Source: Shewanella sp. Choline-02u-19 (lineage in GTDB: Bacteria > Pseudomonadota > Gammaproteobacteria > Enterobacterales > Shewanellaceae). Taken from it: a DNA stretch of 64,000 bases. The position numbers and the translations under genes were made by a program. Below, in pieces: positions 60,336-64,000 of this stretch; position 1 is the stretch's first letter; each line of letters opens with the position of its first letter. The DNA lies in NCBI RefSeq assembly GCF_002836205.1, contig NZ_PJBE01000013.1, positions 806,001-870,000 on the forward strand, in the 5' to 3' direction. Below the pieces are notes generated by a model. That model did not search any database. It was not told the origin of the DNA and was given only the letters and a program-made list of their open reading frames with translations.

Positions 60336-60773
60336 ATGGCTGAACAAGAAGTCGATCAAGCTCAAGACCAAGAAGCATTAAGACAAGAGTGGATCAGAAC
60401 TCAATTTCAAAAAGCAAACAAGTTTCTCGCTGAAAAAGGGGTTTTGCCAAATAAGGTCCATGCTGATGAAAGCCGCTATTTAGCGCCATTTGTTGCTATT
60501 TGGAAAATGGACTCTAAAAAACCCTCTAAGCAGACATTTTGGGTGATGTCCGGTGACCTGCCTTCAGACTACGTTGATGTCAACGTTGCTGCTACTGCTA
60601 GAGATGCGGTTCGTCATTTTTCTATGATGTGGCAAATGAAAGCAGAGAATATTCAGCGCTCAAGTTTGGTCAACGATCCTGCGCAAGCTAAGTTTGCAAA
60701 CTTACTTATCTCACGAGCTGAAGGACTGTATAAAATGCAGGCCGATGATAAGATCTGGGGTCCTGCTGCTTAA
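60336..60773 (+). CDS. DUF4826 family protein
   Basis: A soluble protein of 145 residues. EWIRTQFQKANKFLAEKGVLPNKVHADESRYLAPFVAIWKM and FWVMSGDLPSDYV followed by RDAVRHFSMMWQMKAENI are what I associate with DUF4826, a family of unknown function in marine gammaproteobacteria. It has a strong ribosome site (AAGGAAGGAAGAG) and is monocistronic with its own terminator. Confidence 0.8.
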   Translation: MAEQEVDQAQDQEALRQEWIRTQFQKANKFLAEKGVLPNKVHADESRYLAPFVAIWKMDSKKPSKQTFWVMSGDLPSDYVDVNVAATARDAVRHFSMMWQMKAENIQRSSLVNDPAQAKFANLLISRAEGLYKMQADDKIWGPAA

Positions 60774-60801
60774 TCTATTTCCATTAAGTTAGTGATGTAA
60801 G

Positions 60802-60838
60802 CGCCTGAATAAATTATATTATTCAGGCGTTTTATTTT
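60802..60838 (+). terminator. terminator of the DUF4826 gene
   Basis: The stem CGCCTGAAT/ATTCAGGCG is followed by TTTTATTTT. Confidence 0.9.
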
Positions 60839-60983
60839 GTGCGACTTTTCTAATTCAATATTTTTAGCACATAGCCCACTTTTGTATATCCAAGACTGCA
60901 GTTCACTACTCAATCATGACCATTATCGATAACGGCATTATTGTGTCTTCAAATCGTGTTGTTTAATCTTGGAGTTGCCGGAC

Positions 60984-61009
60984 AAAAAAGACCGCGTTGA
61001 AGCGGCCTG
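60984..61009 (-). terminator. terminator of roxA
   Basis: The stem GACCGC/GCGGCC (one mismatch) is followed by six T on the minus strand, 29 bases past the roxA stop. Confidence 0.75.
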
Positions 61010-61037
61010 TTTAAATAAGAATATTTGTTTTTTGGTA

Positions 61038-62165
61038 TTAGCCTAAGTAAAAGTAGCCACGATTAAGCAGTATCAAAATCAAATCTTGAGTTGCGCTGTT
61101 TTGTATCAGCTGTTGAGTTTTCTCAGTATCAAAACTGAAGCTATTAGCTAAAACCGTAACCTCGGCTGTGATGTCTGTTGAATGCACAAAGGCTTCACCG
61201 TTAATAAATACTCGAGATATCGTGTCATTTTCTAGCTGCAACAATTTTAAGCCACCAATACGGTATAACTGCGCGCCTTGATCAATATCGTCCATCAGCA
61301 TCTCGGCTGTGTAAGGGTCCTCAGGCTCACATAAATCCAATTCAAATCGGTTCTGACTCAGCATGTTACCCAACATCATTTGATAACTTTCTGGTGAACT
61401 GGCCAGTTCGCTTATCAGTGCCATCATATCTTGCTGGTGGCTGATGCTCACTTGGCTAGCAATGGTCGGTTCAGATGTTGATGTAAAGCGCTTTAGGCCG
61501 GTATTGGTATCAATGAGTGCGTCAGCTAATGAACTGAATAGCTCTTGTTGGCTTGGGGCTCTATAGCCTATTGAGTAGCTCATCGCCGTGGTTAAGGTTT
61601 GGCCTTGGTGCGGATAACCTGGGGGAATGTAAAGCATGTCGCCTTTTTCCAGAACCACATCAATGATGGGAGTGAACCCTTCAATTAATGGCGTGGTTGG
61701 ATCATTATTTTTCGGCGCATACTGGCCTTTTTCACCCACAGTCCAGTGACGCTCACCTTCACCTTGGATAATAAACACATCGTAGTTATCAATGTGCGCA
61801 CCCACGCCGCCGCCAGGCGTTGCAAAAGAGGCCATTAAATCATCGAAGCGCCAGTCTGGAATAAAGCGGAAGGCATCAATAAAGTGAGCAGAATCAGGAT
61901 GCCAATGATTTAACGCTTGTACCAGCAATTGCCAATGGCTGCTGCCAAACTTATCATAATCTTCAAAAGGTCCTTGGCAGATCTGCCAATCGTTGTCTTT
62001 TGTCACTACAACGCGAGAAGAGACTTCTTCCTCACAGGCTAAGCCTGCAAGTTCATCTGGGCTGATGATCTCTTCAAAGTTAGGAAAGGCATTTTTGATA
62101 AGTAACGGCTTTTTTTGCCAATAGTCGGTAAGAAAAGCATTGGTGTCTAAGTTAAGACTGTACAT
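61038..62165 (-). CDS. roxA: ribosomal protein uL16 arginine hydroxylase
   Basis: A JmjC-type Fe(II)/2-oxoglutarate oxygenase of 375 residues (YcfD/RoxA). The iron ligands appear as HIDNYD and the later His in PPGYPHQGQT. EGERHWTVGEKG is a family strand, and a winged-helix C-terminal domain follows. It hydroxylates an arginine of 50S protein L16. The gene follows purB by 107 bases on the same strand. Confidence 0.93.
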   Translation of the reverse strand: MYSLNLDTNAFLTDYWQKKPLLIKNAFPNFEEIISPDELAGLACEEEVSSRVVVTKDNDWQICQGPFEDYDKFGSSHWQLLVQALNHWHPDSAHFIDAFRFIPDWRFDDLMASFATPGGGVGAHIDNYDVFIIQGEGERHWTVGEKGQYAPKNNDPTTPLIEGFTPIIDVVLEKGDMLYIPPGYPHQGQTLTTAMSYSIGYRAPSQQELFSSLADALIDTNTGLKRFTSTSEPTIASQVSISHQQDMMALISELASSPESYQMMLGNMLSQNRFELDLCEPEDPYTAEMLMDDIDQGAQLYRIGGLKLLQLENDTISRVFINGEAFVHSTDITAEVTVLANSFSFDTEKTQQLIQNSATQDLILILLNRGYFYLG

Positions 62166-62272
62166 GTTTTGGCAGCACTCATAAAAAGGATAAAAATAAA
62201 GGCGATAAGCCTAAGCTTACCGCCTTATTTGAACCATTAGTAGTCAGTTAAGCTACCAAGGTTGTTGTTCGT

Positions 62273-63643
62273 TTACTTAAGCTCATCAACAAAAGTTTCA
62301 GCACGGCCAATATAATTGGCGGGTGTCATCTTCTTAAGTTCAATTTTCACTTCATCAGGTAGCTCAAGTCCATCGATAAAGACAGCAAGTTGCTGACCGT
62401 CAATGCGCTTACCACGAGTGAGTTCTTTTAGCTTTTCATATGGCTTTTCGATGCCATAACGACGCATCACTGTTTGTACTGGTTCTGCAAGTACTTCCCA
62501 GTTGCCATCAAGTTCTTTGCGAAGTTGCTCTTCGTTAACTTGTAGCTTGCTGATCCCTTTCAATGTCGATTGATAAGCGATAAGCGAGTGAGCGATACCC
62601 ACCCCTAAGTTACGTAAAACAGTAGAGTCAGTTAAGTCACGTTGCCAGCGAGATATCGGGAGCTTAGCCGCTAAGTGTTGCATTAACGCATTTGCAATCC
62701 CTAAGTTACCTTCAGAGTTCTCGAAATCAATTGGGTTAACTTTATGCGGCATGGTTGAAGAACCAATTTCACCGGCAATGGTACGCTGCTTAAAGTGACC
62801 TAAGGCGATATAGCCCCAAATATCACGATCGAAATCGATAAGAATGGTGTTGAATCGTGCTAACGCGTCAAATAGCTCAGCAATGTAATCGTGTGGCTCA
62901 ATTTGAGTCGTGTACGGGTTCCAGTTGATGCCAAGACTTGTCACGAAACGTTGTGAAAGGGCATGCCAATCAACTTCTGGGTAAGCAGATATGTGAGCAT
63001 TGTAGTTACCTACAGCACCATTGAGTTTGCCCATGATTTCAACGTTTGCAACTTGTTTAAGCTGACGTTCAAGACGCACAACAACGTTAGCCATCTCTTT
63101 ACCTAAGGTAGAAGGCGAAGCTGGTTGACCGTGTGTACGCGACATCAGCGGTACCGTCTTATGCTCTCTTGCTAATGCTTTAATCGCATCAATAATTTTC
63201 TGGCAATCGGGCATAACCACCTGATCACGCGCTTCCGTTAGCATTAATGCATGAGAAAGGTTATTGATATCTTCAGACGTACAAGCAAAATGAACAAACT
63301 CGTCAATAGCGACAAGTTCAGCATTATCCGCGATACGTTCTTTAATGAAGTATTCAACGGCTTTAACATCGTGGTTAGTGGTGGCTTCAATATCTTTTAC
63401 GCGCTGGGCATCTGCTTCGCTAAAGTTATCTTTAATCTGATCAAGTAAAGCAAGTGCTGCTTCACTAAAAGGGGGAACTTCTTCAATCTCTGGGCTGCTA
63501 GATAGCAGCTTTAGCCAGTTAATTTCGACTTGAACGCGATATTTGGTCAGGCCGAACTCGCTGAAAATCCCTCTTAATGAGGTGGTTTTACTACCATAAC
63601 GACCGTCTACCGGAGAGATAGCCGTTAGTGCGGAAAGTTCCAT
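62273..63643 (-). CDS. purB: adenylosuccinate lyase
   Basis: A fumarase/aspartase superfamily enzyme of 456 residues acting twice in purine synthesis (SAICAR and adenylosuccinate cleavage). The signature loop is GSSTMPHKVNPIDFENSEGN, with SRTHGQPASPSTLGKEMAN and TSEDINNLSHALML. AAGGAG lies eight bases upstream. It follows hflD by 29 bases, as in E. coli. Confidence 0.97.
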   Translation of the reverse strand: MELSALTAISPVDGRYGSKTTSLRGIFSEFGLTKYRVQVEINWLKLLSSSPEIEEVPPFSEAALALLDQIKDNFSEADAQRVKDIEATTNHDVKAVEYFIKERIADNAELVAIDEFVHFACTSEDINNLSHALMLTEARDQVVMPDCQKIIDAIKALAREHKTVPLMSRTHGQPASPSTLGKEMANVVVRLERQLKQVANVEIMGKLNGAVGNYNAHISAYPEVDWHALSQRFVTSLGINWNPYTTQIEPHDYIAELFDALARFNTILIDFDRDIWGYIALGHFKQRTIAGEIGSSTMPHKVNPIDFENSEGNLGIANALMQHLAAKLPISRWQRDLTDSTVLRNLGVGIAHSLIAYQSTLKGISKLQVNEEQLRKELDGNWEVLAEPVQTVMRRYGIEKPYEKLKELTRGKRIDGQQLAVFIDGLELPDEVKIELKKMTPANYIGRAETFVDELK

Positions 63644-63672
63644 TAGAAGCTCCTTGATGAACTTGTCTTAAA

Positions 63673-64000
63673 TTATAGGGTGAGGCTTTTCATAGCTGTA
63701 TCGACTATTGTTTTTCTTGCGAAGACAAGATGCCTACGCTTGCCTCCTAATTGTCGCCATAACACTGCGCTGCGCATGGCAGACAGTAGCAGGGCGCGAA
63801 TTTTTTGCTGAGTTTGGGTGCGTTTGAGAAACTCAGGATTACCCGAAATCTGCAGTTTTGGGCCGAGTTCGCTAACTATATCACTGTAAATGCCGGCGAA
63901 ATTAGCAATAACTTGCTCATCGGTAATGTCGAAGTGTCCAAGTTGGCGGTGTATTTGACTTATCCGCTCAGACAACATTCCCATGGCATTGGCTGAGCGC
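63673..64000 (-). CDS. hflD: HflD (YcfC) C-terminal part, truncated by the window edge
   Basis: The minus-strand frame is open through the right edge, so the gene starts beyond the window. The visible 109 residues include SANAMGMLSERISQIHRQLG and QTQQKIRALLLSAMRSAVLWRQLGGKR, typical of HflD, a peripheral membrane protein first known for binding phage lambda CII. An internal ATG at 63984 is not the start. Its place before purB is conserved. Confidence 0.9.
   Translation of the reverse strand, partial: RSANAMGMLSERISQIHRQLGHFDITDEQVIANFAGIYSDIVSELGPKLQISGNPEFLKRTQTQQKIRALLLSAMRSAVLWRQLGGKRRHLVFARKTIVDTAMKSLTL

Overview
The window is chromosomal DNA of a marine gammaproteobacterium, very probably a Shewanella or close relative. 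The signs are the lldP plus Dld-II type FAD/FeS D-lactate dehydrogenase pair, the rnt/motY head-to-head pair, ppsR/ppsA, the hflD-purB-roxA order, a complete ybgC-tolQRAB-pal-cpoB operon followed by a large tRNA-Lys array, DcaP-like porins, and a PutP-type hybrid kinase next to acs. Almost everything is ordinary coding DNA with clear start sites and hairpin terminators. I see no transposase, integrase, phage gene or CRISPR array.

Layout. 1-3.1 kb: nagD (cut by the window edge) and a Fur-box-preceded IutA-like TonB receptor. 3.3-12.5 kb: a lactate region, with dld-II and lldP on the minus strand, a two-component system (sCache kinase plus NarL-type regulator) on the plus strand, and a DcaP-like porin on the minus strand. 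The control regions of lldP and of the porin are diverged copies of the same ~350-380 bp sequence, each with an FNR/EtrA-like box. 12.8-20.3 kb: purMN, upp, an ion antiporter, a 2-Cys peroxiredoxin, a Dcu C4-dicarboxylate carrier and a YfcE-type phosphodiesterase. 20.7-27 kb: an unrecognised membrane protein with a C-terminal winged helix, RNase T, MotY, a strong small-RNA candidate and a prolyl oligopeptidase lipoprotein. 27-32.3 kb: the Tol-Pal operon. 32.5-34.1 kb: seven intact tRNA-Lys(UUU) genes mixed with at least five decaying copies. 34.1-35.4 kb: a gene-free stretch with palindromic repeats. 35.4-38.7 kb: a second DcaP-like porin, grxA and radD.

38.8-48 kb is an acetate/acetyl-CoA region: acs, the SSS-PAS-kinase-receiver protein CrbS, a Trp-repeat lipoprotein, a PuuB-like oxidase, the LuxR-type regulator CrbR and an acyl-CoA thioesterase. 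A TAGACY-type palindrome recurs in front of acs, crbR and the thioesterase, which suggests a local CrbR regulon. 48-57 kb: GNAT, aroH-type DAHP synthase, ppsR/ppsA with a HexR-like site, and ydiJ. 57-64 kb: DUF1285, a MarR regulator, two small envelope proteins, leucine dehydrogenase with a LiuR-like palindrome, DUF4826, roxA, purB and the end of hflD.

The genes fit an organism that lives on lactate, acetate and dicarboxylates: lactate and C4-acid import, D-lactate oxidation, acetate activation, PEP synthesis from pyruvate, and leucine catabolism. The least explained items are the tRNA-Lys array with its graded decay, the structured small-RNA candidate downstream of motY, the duplicated control region around the two-component system, and the membrane winged-helix protein. 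Functional names come from recognising family sequence patterns by eye, and no database search was run.
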